DNA of 64,000 nt from NCBI RefSeq assembly GCF_011006175.1, contig NZ_CP048795.1:806001-870000 (forward strand). Direction: 5' to 3'. Below are positions 39,917 through 47,956 of this stretch, piece by piece; within the stretch, counting starts at the first letter, position 1, and each line of letters begins with the position of its first letter. Below the pieces are notes generated by a model. That model was not told the origin of the DNA. It did not search any database and saw nothing but the letters and a program-made list of their open reading frames with translations. The DNA comes from Hydrogenobacter sp. T-8 (GTDB lineage: Bacteria > Aquificota > Aquificia > Aquificales > Aquificaceae). Made by a program: the position numbers and the translations under genes.

Positions 39917-40908
39917 GAAGGTTAACCCTTGCATTGCTAACCCTTTCGGGCTTAACCTTTGCCCATCATGGTGTTGCCTCTCTTGGTGCGGTGGGTCTTG
40001 AAGGACCCGGTGCACCCCTTGAAAGCTCAAGCTCCGCCACACTGCCAGAAGGCTCGTGGCTTTTCTATACCAAGTTAGACAGCGTCAAGTGGAAAAAATA
40101 CAGCTTTTCGGAATTTCCAGACCAAAAGGACAGGTCGGACTTTTGGATGTTCGGAGTCGGATACGGTTTTAAGCCTTGGCTTTCTCTGTATATTTTTGTC
40201 CCCTACAATGTAAAGAAGGAGCTAAGGGATGGGGGTGAAAAGAGCTTTACCAGTAAAGGTTTTGCGGATGTCTCTTTGATGGCAGTCTTAGGCTTTAAAT
40301 ATGACAGAGGTCTTAAGCTACTTCCAAAAAAGGAGAGCCTTGAGGATATGATGGACTGGCATTTTACCCTTTATGGTGGCATTAGCCTACCCACTGGCAA
40401 CGCTAACAAGAAAGGCTATCAAGGAGAGTTTGCACCAGATATGGCTTTGGGCTTTGGAAAGCCGACGTTAACAGTAGGCTTTACAGCCACAAAGCAGTTT
40501 GTAAACCTCCCTGAGCTTACCTTTACCCTTGACACAAGCTATCTGAAGTTTTTTGAGCATAAATACAACACAGGGGACAAGTATAAGTTTGGTGATGAGG
40601 TAAGGGTAAACACTGCACTGAGTTATAGAGTTTTCAAGGATGTGCAGAGGTCTCTGAGGTTTGACCTTATTACAGAGCTTAATTATCTTCACCTTCAGAA
40701 AGATAAGGAAAATGGAACTAAGTTGGATGACTCTGGGGGCGATATACTCTACGGAGTTCTTGGTGGAAGGATGTATTACAAAAGGGCTTCACTTGGAGCT
40801 GGTGTGAAGTTTCCCCTATGGAAAGACCTAAACCAGCAGAGCCAACAGCAGGGTGCGGAAGGCAAGGAAAAATATAGGCTCATCATGACCTTTTCCTTCA
40901 TGTTTTAG
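39913..40908 (+). CDS. Outer-membrane beta-barrel, probable nickel porin
   Basis: The 331-residue product (ATG 39913 after AAGGAGG) has a signal peptide ending TFA and a mature N terminus HHGVASLGAVG. The remainder is made of alternating amphipathic strands with aromatic girdles and ends in MTFSFMF, a typical barrel end. Its position between nikL and nikM suggests nickel passage through the outer membrane. This role is inferred from context only. Confidence 0.65.
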   Translation: MRRLTLALLTLSGLTFAHHGVASLGAVGLEGPGAPLESSSSATLPEGSWLFYTKLDSVKWKKYSFSEFPDQKDRSDFWMFGVGYGFKPWLSLYIFVPYNVKKELRDGGEKSFTSKGFADVSLMAVLGFKYDRGLKLLPKKESLEDMMDWHFTLYGGISLPTGNANKKGYQGEFAPDMALGFGKPTLTVGFTATKQFVNLPELTFTLDTSYLKFFEHKYNTGDKYKFGDEVRVNTALSYRVFKDVQRSLRFDLITELNYLHLQKDKENGTKLDDSGGDILYGVLGGRMYYKRASLGAGVKFPLWKDLNQQSQQQGAEGKEKYRLIMTFSFMF

Positions 40909-40910
40909 CC

Positions 40911-41546
40911 ATGCATGTCCCAGATGGATTCATTGCACCTCAGGTTTTTGTGCCAGCGTATGGACTGGTTATAGGTCTTGCCTTGTATGGTTTTAAAAGG
41001 TTTAAGGAAAACCTAAACGAGAAAAGCATTCCCTACTTGGCAACCCTTTCCGCCTATGCCTTTGTCCTCAGCTCCCTTTCTTTGCCACTTCCCGGTGGGA
41101 CATCCGTGCATGGAATGGGCTTTGCACCCCTTTCTATACTTTTTGGTCCATGGACAGCCTATCTGTGTATGTGTCTCGTTCTCTTACTTCAGGCGGTATT
41201 ATTAGGTCATGGAGGGATAACTACCTACTCGGTGAACGCCCTCGCCATTGGCTTTGTAGGAAGCTTTTGTGCCTATGGGGTTTATAGCCTTCTAACAAAA
41301 AGAAAGTATGCCACTTTCCTCTCTGGCTTTATATCCACCCTTGCGTCCGCCCTTTTTATGTCTATTGTTCTTGGTATACATCCTTACCTTTTCACAGATG
41401 TGGACGGAAAAGCTCTCTATTTCCCCTATCCTCTCAGCATTACAATTCCTCTTCTTTTAACTTCCCATATACCAGTTGCCTTTGTGGAGGGGCTTTTAAC
41501 TCAGGCGATAGTGAGCTTTGTAAGGAGGAGGGGTCTTGAAGGATAA
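40911..41546 (+). CDS. nikM: NikM/CbiM, substrate-binding S component of nickel ECF transporter
   Basis: The 211-residue membrane protein begins MHVPDGFIAPQV, the conserved N terminus in which the amino group and His2 bind the metal. GGTSVHGMG near 62 supplies another conserved histidine. Six to seven membrane segments follow. Without a fused NikN part, the substrate could be nickel or cobalt; NikR and the hydrogenases nearby favour nickel. The gene starts three bases after the barrel stop. Confidence 0.88.
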   Translation: MHVPDGFIAPQVFVPAYGLVIGLALYGFKRFKENLNEKSIPYLATLSAYAFVLSSLSLPLPGGTSVHGMGFAPLSILFGPWTAYLCMCLVLLLQAVLLGHGGITTYSVNALAIGFVGSFCAYGVYSLLTKRKYATFLSGFISTLASALFMSIVLGIHPYLFTDVDGKALYFPYPLSITIPLLLTSHIPVAFVEGLLTQAIVSFVRRRGLEG

Positions 41547-42081
41547 ATTTCTCCTGTTGCTTTACATGCTGGCACTTCTTCTTTTGTCCTCTCTCTCTTC
41601 TATAAAATACTTGCTCCTACTACTTTCTCTCCTTCTCCTTGCTAACGCAATATCCCTAAGGAGCAGTCTCGGAAGGGCTATTAGACCCTCTGTCCTTGCC
41701 CTTTTTACTGCCCTTTTTATATCAACACCCTACGCCCTCTGGACTGGACACTATTCCTATGCTCTTCTCCTTACCTTACGCGTGCTTAACCTTACACTTC
41801 TTACTCTTCTTGTTTTGAGAAATATAAACCTCTACTTGGCATTTGGCTTTTCAAAAACCCTTTCACAGCTTCTTGTTCTCACATCAAGCCATATACTCCT
41901 TTACAGAAGGGTTTTTTCTGAGTTTAAGGATTCCCTAAGGAGCAGAAGCCCAGAGGGTCCGCAAAGAAGGGATATGATAAACTTCTCTGGAGGTATAGGG
42001 CTTTACTTTTTTGATAGGGCTTTTAGGGATTCTGAAGAAGTGGCAAAAGCTATGAAATCAAGGGGGTTTTATATTGATTGA
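41536..42081 (+). CDS. nikQ: NikQ/CbiQ, T component of nickel ECF transporter
   Basis: The 181-residue product has four or five membrane segments in the N-terminal 120 residues and a cytoplasmic C-terminal part containing SLRSRSPEG and EVAKAMKSRGF, similar to the coupling helices of CbiQ. It is shorter than typical CbiQ (about 220-250), mainly in the membrane part. It overlaps nikM and nikO. Confidence 0.82.
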   Translation: MKDKFLLLLYMLALLLLSSLSSIKYLLLLLSLLLLANAISLRSSLGRAIRPSVLALFTALFISTPYALWTGHYSYALLLTLRVLNLTLLTLLVLRNINLYLAFGFSKTLSQLLVLTSSHILLYRRVFSEFKDSLRSRSPEGPQRRDMINFSGGIGLYFFDRAFRDSEEVAKAMKSRGFYID

Positions 42082-42838
42082 ACTTATAGATGTTTACTAC
42101 TACTATGAAAACTACACAGCTCTAAGAGGCATAAACCTGAAGATAGAAGAAGGAGAAAGGGTAGTTCTGCTTGGTATAAACGGCTCTGGAAAAAGCACCC
42201 TTCTTAAAATCCTAAACGCCTTAATCTTTCCACAAAAGGGTTCATACCTATATCGTGGCAAGAGGGTTGAAGAAAAGAGGCTAAAAGAAAGGGATTTTAG
42301 GAGAACCTTCAGAAGGGAAGTGGTTCTTCTCTTTCAAAACCCAGAGGTTATGATATTTAATCCTACAGTTTATGATGAGCTTGCCTTTTCTCTGAGACAG
42401 CTGGGGTTGGAGGAAAAGGTTATAAGGGATAAGGTTCTATACTGGGCGGAGAAGTTCAGACTTACTCCCTACTTACAAAGACCACCCTTTGAGCTGAGCA
42501 CTGGTATAAAACAAAAGTTGTGCCTTGCTTGCCTTCTTGTGCTTGAGCCAAAGGTTCTTCTTCTTGATGAGCCTACCGCACATCTTGACCCAAGAACCAC
42601 AGGGTGGTTTGTAGACCTTCTTTGGGAGCTCTCTTGCACCACGGTGGTTTCCACGCATAACCTAAGCCTTGCGAATGAATTGGGTAGTAGACTTTTAGTC
42701 TTGGGAGAAGACCATACTTTGGTTTACGATGGTAAGATAGAAGAGTTTTTCAAAGATAAGGAGAACCTCATAAGGGCGGGTCTTTTGCACAGGCACAGAC
42801 ACAGGAGCACTGGAGACTGGCATCTTCACAACCTTTGA
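42074..42838 (+). CDS. nikO: NikO/CbiO, ATPase of nickel ECF transporter
   Basis: The 254-residue ATPase has Walker A GINGSGKST (about 36-44), the signature FELSTGIKQKL (about 138) and Walker B VLLLDEPTAHLDP. The start is TTG 42074, overlapping nikQ by eight bases. The C-terminal tail LHRHRHRSTGDWHLHNL is rich in histidine and could bind nickel as a local sensor or store; this is inference. Confidence 0.88.
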   Translation: MIELIDVYYYYENYTALRGINLKIEEGERVVLLGINGSGKSTLLKILNALIFPQKGSYLYRGKRVEEKRLKERDFRRTFRREVVLLFQNPEVMIFNPTVYDELAFSLRQLGLEEKVIRDKVLYWAEKFRLTPYLQRPPFELSTGIKQKLCLACLLVLEPKVLLLDEPTAHLDPRTTGWFVDLLWELSCTTVVSTHNLSLANELGSRLLVLGEDHTLVYDGKIEEFFKDKENLIRAGLLHRHRHRSTGDWHLHNL

Positions 42839-42852
42839 TAAAATTTTAGAAA

Positions 42853-43263
42853 ATGGAAAAGAGTGTAAGATTTTGTGTATCTTTGCATGAGAGCCTTCTT
42901 GAGGAGCTTGACAAGAGAGTGATAAGGAGGGGTTATGCGTCAAGGTCAGAGCTGGTTAGAGACCTCATAAGAGACCTCCTATCCCAAGAAAAATGGGAAG
43001 AAAACCAAGAAGTTATCGGTGTCCTGAGCATAATATACGACCATCACGACAAAGAGTTGGTTTACAGACTTCTTGACCTTCAACACAAGCATCATGTTAA
43101 TGTTCTCTGCTCCACTCATCTTCACCTTGACCATCATAACTGCCTTGAGGTAATAGTCTTAAGGGGTATGGCTGAGGAGCTTGAAAGCCTTGCAAACCAG
43201 ATAGGTGGTCTGAGAGGCGTAAAACTCTCTAAGCTAAGCAGAGTTTGCCTTCCTGAGTTGTAA
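42853..43263 (+). CDS. nikR: Nickel-responsive regulator NikR
   Basis: The 136-residue product has an N-terminal ribbon-helix-helix (VRFCVSLHESLLEELDKRV) and a C-terminal ACT-like domain. The nickel ligands match E. coli NikR: an upstream His in DLQHKHHV and the H-x-H-x5-C arrangement in STHLHLDHHNC. It represses nickel uptake when nickel is abundant and may also act on hydrogenase genes. It has its own TAAAAT at 42839-42844, so transcription would begin two bases before the ATG. It ends overlapping arsC by 30 bases. Confidence 0.93.
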   Translation: MEKSVRFCVSLHESLLEELDKRVIRRGYASRSELVRDLIRDLLSQEKWEENQEVIGVLSIIYDHHDKELVYRLLDLQHKHHVNVLCSTHLHLDHHNCLEVIVLRGMAEELESLANQIGGLRGVKLSKLSRVCLPEL

Positions 43264-43674
43264 GCTTTGCAGAAGGTCCCAAACCCTCTCCTCTATTTCG
43301 TCCCTAACCTTTCTAAAAAATTCAAGTTTTTCTTCTATTGTTCCCTCAAAGCTTGCTGGGTCTGGAAGGTCCCAATGAACCATTTTAGAGCCGGGTAATA
43401 CGGGACAGGTTTGCTTTGCACTATCGCAGAGGGTTATGACAAGGTCAAGCTCTTGGTAGGGTATAGCTTCAAGCCCCTTGGGTCTTTGAGAGGTTATGTC
43501 TATGCCCTTTTCCTTCATTACCTCTATGGCAAGGGGGTTTATTTCCTTTGCAGGATTTGAGCCAGCGGAGTATACTTGAATGTTGATTTTTAAGATTTCC
43601 GCCAGTCTTCTTGCAAAACCTTCCGCCATCTGACTTCTCGCTGAGTTGCCAGTGCATATAAAACCTATCTTCAT
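43234..43674 (-). CDS. arsC: Thioredoxin-dependent arsenate reductase (ArsC, LMW phosphatase fold)
   Basis: The 146-residue product starts MKIGFICTGNSARSQMAEGF, the P-loop of the low-molecular-weight phosphatase family. The additional cysteines in LCDSAKQTCPVLPG are typical of thioredoxin-coupled arsenate reductases. It reduces arsenate to arsenite. No ars transporter or regulator is adjacent. A TAGAAT at 43687-43682 puts the transcript start one base before the ATG. Confidence 0.87.
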   Translation of the reverse strand: MKIGFICTGNSARSQMAEGFARRLAEILKINIQVYSAGSNPAKEINPLAIEVMKEKGIDITSQRPKGLEAIPYQELDLVITLCDSAKQTCPVLPGSKMVHWDLPDPASFEGTIEEKLEFFRKVRDEIEERVWDLLQSLQLRKANSA

Positions 43675-43695
43675 GACTTTTATTCTATTTCTTGG

Positions 43696-43713
43696 ATGTT
43701 AAGATTTTATTAA
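43696..43713 (+). repeat. Direct repeat, left copy
   Basis: The 18 bases ATGTTAAGATTTTATTAA recur at 44146-44163, and the similarity continues for a few bases (GATGA) with one extra A in the right copy. The pair encloses the decayed nucleotidyltransferase gene. Confidence 0.85.
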
Positions 43714-43748
43714 GATGATTAGGCTATAAAGAGGCTTATTACTAAGCC

Positions 43749-44137
43749 TTGAAGAAGATAGGAGAGAATCTCCCTAAGCGTTTTGGTAAAAATCTCCTTT
43801 CCTTTGTGGTTTTGGTTCTGTAGCAAAAGAGACCTTTTCTCCTGAGTCAGACATTGACCTACTTGTTATACTTGAAGACTTTAAGAGTAAAAGGGAAGAG
43901 TATGTGCGATTGTTTGAATGCCTTGAGGAAGTAAAAAGGGTAAACCCCATAATCCTTAAGAAAGAACAACTAAGAGAATCCTTATGGTTTCTATGGGATT
44001 GTAAGTTTATCATTTTGTATGACAAAGAGGGTTTCTTTGACAGTTTTGTGGAGAGGCTCATGGAGTTTCTTCGTAAAAATGTGGTGAAGGTGGAAGGGAG
44101 GATGTCCCACTACGAGGTTATAAATGGTAAACCCTGA
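43749..44137 (+). pseudogene. Frameshifted minimal nucleotidyltransferase gene
   Basis: Translation from TTG 43749 gives LKKIGENLPKRFGKNLLSFVV and then leaves frame at a run of four T (43810-43813). If one T is added back, it continues GFGSVAKETFSPESDIDLLVIL, which holds the GS-x10-D-x-D signature of MNT nucleotidyltransferases, and reads to the stop at 44137. No proper start codon or RBS is visible. It is therefore a pseudogene or a homopolymer sequencing error. It lies between two direct repeats. Confidence 0.75.
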
Positions 44138-44145
44138 ACTTGAAA

Positions 44146-44163
44146 ATGTTAAGATTTTATTAA
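44146..44163 (+). repeat. Direct repeat, right copy
   Basis: This is the second copy of the 18-base sequence at 43696-43713. It ends three bases before the likely TetR start codon and may therefore contain that gene's promoter. Confidence 0.85.
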
Positions 44164-44165
44164 AG

Positions 44166-44759
44166 ATGAAAAGACAAGGCATTAAGGAAAGGAAAAGGCT
44201 TGAGATAATAAGGACCGCCTGCAGGTTGTTTTCCGAAAAGGGCTACTATAACACCACCATGCCGGATATAGCACAAGCAGTGGGCATGAGCGTTGGAAAC
44301 CTCTACAACTACTTTGAATCTAAGGAGGAGCTGGCAAAGGAAATAATGATGACCGTTTCTGATTGGGTAGGTGAAAGGCTCAGGAAAATAAACGAGATGG
44401 AAGTTAACATGCATGAGAAGGTAAAAGGGTTTGTTAGGAGTTTTTTTGAGATAGCCATTGAAGAGCCTGAGCTTATAAGCTATTTCCTTAGGGTCTATCT
44501 GGTAAACAGAGAAGTTTTCAGCGATGGATGTGAGGGTTTTGCCTGCGTTGCAAGTGTTATAACGGAGGTTATGGTTTTTCTTAGTGATGGAATAGAAAAA
44601 GGAGAGTTTAGAAATCAGAGCTTTTATCCAGCCTTTACTATCATAATGGGAACTCTTGGTGGTATGGTCTTTCTCCATAAAGAAGGGCTTCTTGATAAGC
44701 ACCTAATGGATTACATAGAAGAGGTCTCGGAGAACATATGGAGGGCGTTAAGGGCTTAA
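44166..44759 (+). CDS. TetR-family transcriptional regulator
   Basis: From ATG 44166 the product has 197 residues. The N-terminal helix-turn-helix is LEIIRTACRLFSEKGYYNTT followed by IAQAVGMSVGNLYNYFESKEEL, the classical TetR pattern. The C-terminal ligand-binding part is helical. The ligand and targets are unknown. It lies beside the hydrogenase maturation operon and converges on hypX with a 12-base overlap, so a link with hydrogen metabolism is possible. An earlier start at 44124 is open but lies inside the pseudogene end. Confidence 0.85.
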   Translation: MKRQGIKERKRLEIIRTACRLFSEKGYYNTTMPDIAQAVGMSVGNLYNYFESKEELAKEIMMTVSDWVGERLRKINEMEVNMHEKVKGFVRSFFEIAIEEPELISYFLRVYLVNREVFSDGCEGFACVASVITEVMVFLSDGIEKGEFRNQSFYPAFTIIMGTLGGMVFLHKEGLLDKHLMDYIEEVSENIWRALRA

Positions 44760-46433
44760 CCTTCTATGGAGGGCCAGGTAAGGTGGTGTCCTGAAGGGTA
44801 AAAACCTTCTAACAAAATAGTAGCGAGCTATGTGATAGCTTGTATCAAAGCCGTAGAAGTTAAGCCTCATATTTTCAAGCTCCTCTTCTCTGTAAGACCT
44901 TAAGGGTTTTTTGCTCCAGTCTTTGAGCCTTTCTTCTTTTTTTCTCATTATAAAGTTCTCAAACTCCGCCGAGTCTACAAAGCCTTGTAGGAAGGCTTTG
45001 ATTTTTTCCAGAAAGTCCTCAGGAGAATGACCTAAAACTCCGTCTATCAATCCAAGCCTGAAAGCCTTTTCAGAGCTTATGGGCATTCGGTTTTCCATTA
45101 TTTCCTTTCCCTTTTCCCAGCCTACTCTTTTGGGAAGTGTGTAGGTCCAGAACTCAGAGCCATAAAGGTTTCCTATGTTCTTGTAGTGTGGGTTAAGCAC
45201 CACTCCTTTTCTTGCAAAAACAAGGTCGCAACAGAGGGCAAAGAAAACACCGCCAGCTCCTGCATTGCCTCTTATGCCTGCCACGGTTAGCTTATCAAGT
45301 GTTGTAAGTATCTCCTCGCATAGGTCATCTATGGCGTTTATGTTTCTCCAAGACTCATCCGCTGGGCTTTCGGACGCTTCTATGGTATTTAGGTTCATGC
45401 CGTTGGAAAAGAAATCCTCACCACCAAGAAGGACTATAGCCTTTACGGGTCTTTTCTTTGCGTATTTTATAACATCACGCAGTCTTTCACACTGCTGGGT
45501 AGACATGGCTCCATTGTAGAACTCAAAGTCTATGTATGCTATGTTTTTGTGTTCTGTGTAAACTATCTCTCTGTAAGTGGGAAAGTCTACCGTCTCCCAA
45601 GGTTTTAGAGGCTCTTCTCTTAAACCTTCAATTAAGACCTCGGGTAAAACTCTTACTGCTGGTAGCTTTATTCCATGTCTTTCCTTTTCCCTGAGATGAC
45701 CTATCCAAACAGCACCGTCCGTAGTCGCTATACACACCGCCTCGTCCCTTTTAGCTATCAATTCGCCCGGTTTACCCCTGAGATATCCTTCAGGAAAGGC
45801 ATTAAAGAGATAGTATTCTTTTCCCCCTATAGAGGCGAGTGCACCGGGCTGACCATCGCCTGAGTAGACCTTTTTAAGCACATCCTCTGTGCGGTCTGTC
45901 TGCCAGTTAATAGCCCTTAGCCTCTTATCCACAGTGGGTCTAAAGCGTCCACTTTCTTGCGGTTTTACTTCCACCCTTCCCCTTTCAAGGCTTTCCATTA
46001 CTTCCCACAAGCACTCAACAGCACCTTCAGTTACCTCTCTCCTGTATATGCTTGACTTTTTTGCCCTTCGCATGGGAAAGGTTCTGTATGCCCATACATC
46101 TCCCGCATCGTATTCCTCCACAGCGGAAAGCATACATACACCCCATTCCTTTTCTTCTTCAAGGATAGCCCAGTCAAGGGCATTTGGACCCCTGTCTCCT
46201 GGAGGTCCGGGATGGACAACCAAGGTTATGTAATTTTCCCAGATATCTCTTGGTATCTTTCTCTTTAAGAAGGGTGCTATAATTAGGTCAGGCTTGAAGA
46301 TGCTTACCGCTTCCACCATAAGGTTTGGGTGGACATCCAACTCTATAGAGACTTCATGACCAGCCTCAGAAAGCTCGCAGTAGAACCTCTGGGAAAGGGA
46401 ATTGAACCTATGGCAGAACATAAGAATCCTCAT
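44748..46433 (-). CDS. hypX: HypX, CO-producing hydrogenase maturation protein
   Basis: The 561-residue product has an N-terminal formyl-THF hydrolase/transferase-like domain (VVHPGPPGDRGPNALDWAIL in part; EYDAGDVWAYR) and a C-terminal enoyl-CoA hydratase-like domain (GGEDFFSNGMNLNTIE; GNAGAGGVFFALCCD). HypX makes CO from formyl-tetrahydrofolate for the active-site iron of [NiFe] hydrogenases under oxic conditions. The ATG at 46433 overlaps the hypD stop (ATGA). Its presence fits an O2-tolerant hydrogenase. Confidence 0.93.
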   Translation of the reverse strand: MRILMFCHRFNSLSQRFYCELSEAGHEVSIELDVHPNLMVEAVSIFKPDLIIAPFLKRKIPRDIWENYITLVVHPGPPGDRGPNALDWAILEEEKEWGVCMLSAVEEYDAGDVWAYRTFPMRRAKKSSIYRREVTEGAVECLWEVMESLERGRVEVKPQESGRFRPTVDKRLRAINWQTDRTEDVLKKVYSGDGQPGALASIGGKEYYLFNAFPEGYLRGKPGELIAKRDEAVCIATTDGAVWIGHLREKERHGIKLPAVRVLPEVLIEGLREEPLKPWETVDFPTYREIVYTEHKNIAYIDFEFYNGAMSTQQCERLRDVIKYAKKRPVKAIVLLGGEDFFSNGMNLNTIEASESPADESWRNINAIDDLCEEILTTLDKLTVAGIRGNAGAGGVFFALCCDLVFARKGVVLNPHYKNIGNLYGSEFWTYTLPKRVGWEKGKEIMENRMPISSEKAFRLGLIDGVLGHSPEDFLEKIKAFLQGFVDSAEFENFIMRKKEERLKDWSKKPLRSYREEELENMRLNFYGFDTSYHIARYYFVRRFLPFRTPPYLALHRRLSP

Positions 46434-47551
46434 CCCTGCCACCTGTATTTGTAGTAGGCATTACAAGCACCTTCAGAGGAGACCATGCAGGAGCCTATCG
46501 GGTTTGATGGCGTGCAGACACTGGCAAAGAGCTTGCAATCCTTAGGCTGTGCAACACCTCTTATAACCTTACCGCATATGCAAGCTGGATGCTCCTTTGG
46601 TCTTGGCAGGCTGATTGAAAACCTTCTTTCGGCGTCAAAGTCCACAAACCTTGAATTTATCTTAAGAGAGCTGTAAGGTATAATGCCAAGCCCACGCCAT
46701 TCAAATTCCTTTCTAAGTTCAAAGACATCCGCAACCAGTCTCTGAGCCTTGAGGTTTCCTTCTCTACTTACCGCCCTCGCATACTGGTTTTCTACCAGAG
46801 CCTTTTTCTCAGATATCTGTCTAACTATCATATAGACCGCTTGCATAACATCAAGAGGCTCAAAGCCAGAAATCACCACAGGCTTTAAAAATTCCTCCGC
46901 GAAGTATTCGTAAGGCTTAGTCCCTATTATGACGCTCACATGCCCAGGACCTATAAAGGCGTCTATCTCCACTTTTCCATACTCTCTAACTTCTGGTGCG
47001 TTGAGAATATGCTGTATTGCTGCAGGTGTGATAACATGGTTTGAAACCACAGAGAGGTTTCTTATTCCCAGCTCCTTAGCCTTTTTTATAAGCACTGCGG
47101 TTTGTGGAGTGGTGGTTTCAAAGCCTATGGCAAAAAAGACCACTTCCTTTGTCGGGTTCTCTTGGGCTATCTTTAAGGTGTCAAGGCACGAATAGACCAT
47201 TCTAACATCCCTTCCCTCTGCCCTTAGGTCAAGGAGGCTCTTCCTGTTTGAGCCTGGGACTCTTAGCACATCTCCATAGGTGCAAAGTATAACCTTTTCC
47301 TGGCTTGCCAACTCAAGGGCAAGGTCAACCCTCTGCATAGGCAGGACACACACGGGACAACCCGGACCGTGAACGAAACGAACATACCCCTCAAGGAGCT
47401 GGTCTATGCCGTGCTTTAGTATGGCATGAGTGTGCCCTCCGCAAAACTCCATTATCCTTATGACCTTACCCAGATTTTCCGCAGATTCCTTTATGGCTCT
47501 CTCAAGCCTTTTTATAGCATCAGCCTCTCTAAAGCTAAGTGTAAGTTTCAT
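46430..47551 (-). CDS. hypD: HypD, hydrogenase maturation iron-sulfur protein
   Basis: From ATG 47551 the product has 373 residues. It contains IMEFCGGHTHAI, HGPGCPVCVLP, and the C-terminal cysteine set CICGKVIRGV and KLFASVCTPSNPIGSCMVSSEGAC (in parts). HypD with HypC carries the Fe(CN)2CO unit. The start lies inside hypC (17-base overlap); the longer frame from 47593 adds residues not found in HypD. Confidence 0.94.
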   Translation of the reverse strand: MKLTLSFREADAIKRLERAIKESAENLGKVIRIMEFCGGHTHAILKHGIDQLLEGYVRFVHGPGCPVCVLPMQRVDLALELASQEKVILCTYGDVLRVPGSNRKSLLDLRAEGRDVRMVYSCLDTLKIAQENPTKEVVFFAIGFETTTPQTAVLIKKAKELGIRNLSVVSNHVITPAAIQHILNAPEVREYGKVEIDAFIGPGHVSVIIGTKPYEYFAEEFLKPVVISGFEPLDVMQAVYMIVRQISEKKALVENQYARAVSREGNLKAQRLVADVFELRKEFEWRGLGIIPYSSLKINSRFVDFDAERRFSISLPRPKEHPACICGKVIRGVAQPKDCKLFASVCTPSNPIGSCMVSSEGACNAYYKYRWQG

Positions 47552-47774
47552 CTTCCTCCTCCAGAATCTGCTCAAAGAGCTTGAGGCTTTCAAGGGCGTA
47601 GTCTTTCTCTAACTTCTGGATTGCAAAACCCACATGAACAAGAACCCAATCTCCAAGGGCTACCTCATCCTGAAGAAGCTCAAGGGATACAAGCCTTTTT
47701 GCTCCAAAGGTTTCCACCACCGCAGTATTATCTTCCCTTATCTCAACGACCTTTGAAGGCACAGCAAGGCACAT
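47535..47774 (-). CDS. hypC: HypC, hydrogenase maturation chaperone
   Basis: The 79-residue product starts MCLAVPSKVVEI; the cysteine at position 2 is essential in HypC. LGDWVLVHVGFAIQKL is the other conserved segment. HypC transfers the iron-cyanide-CO group to the hydrogenase large subunit. I chose ATG 47774 (preceded by AGGAGG) over 47795 because the conserved cysteine must be residue 2. Confidence 0.94.
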   Translation of the reverse strand: MCLAVPSKVVEIREDNTAVVETFGAKRLVSLELLQDEVALGDWVLVHVGFAIQKLEKDYALESLKLFEQILEEEDETYT

Positions 47775-47784
47775 GTCTACCTCC

Positions 47785-47828
47785 TGAATGTTCATTCATA
47801 ATATAGGCTTTTAAATCTCCCCTGCATT
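47785..47828 (-). promoter_or_regulatory. hypCDX promoter with TGAAT-N4-ATTCA operator
   Basis: On the minus strand TATATT lies at 47805-47800 and the perfect inverted repeat TGAATGAACATTCA at 47798-47785, covering the predicted start (47793). The sequence runs directly into the hypC ribosome-binding site AGGAGG. The -35 region (AATGCA) is weak. Confidence 0.7.
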
Positions 47829-47896
47829 GATTATTACCCTTTTCTAAAAAGTAATAAAAATTAGCCTTGCTTATAAGGTTCATAAGGAAATTTTAG

Positions 47897-47941
47897 TTGA
47901 CATCAAACATGGCTGAAGGTATATTTTTGAATGAATATTCA
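47897..47941 (+). promoter_or_regulatory. hya operon promoter with TGAAT-N4-ATTCA operator
   Basis: TTGACA (47897-47902), a 17-base spacer and TATATT (47920-47925) form a strong sigma-70 promoter. The perfect inverted repeat TGAATGAATATTCA (47928-47941) covers the predicted start at 47932. AGGAGG for hyaA follows. The rest of 47775-47956 is the divergent regulatory region shared with hypC. Confidence 0.8.
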
Positions 47942-47956
47942 GTTAGGAGGTGTAAT

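Noticed and set aside
47897-47956. Upstream start for the hydrogenase small subunit
   Set aside because: The first codons would consist of the -35, spacer, -10 and operator. The Tat signal and GGAGG clearly place the start at 47957.
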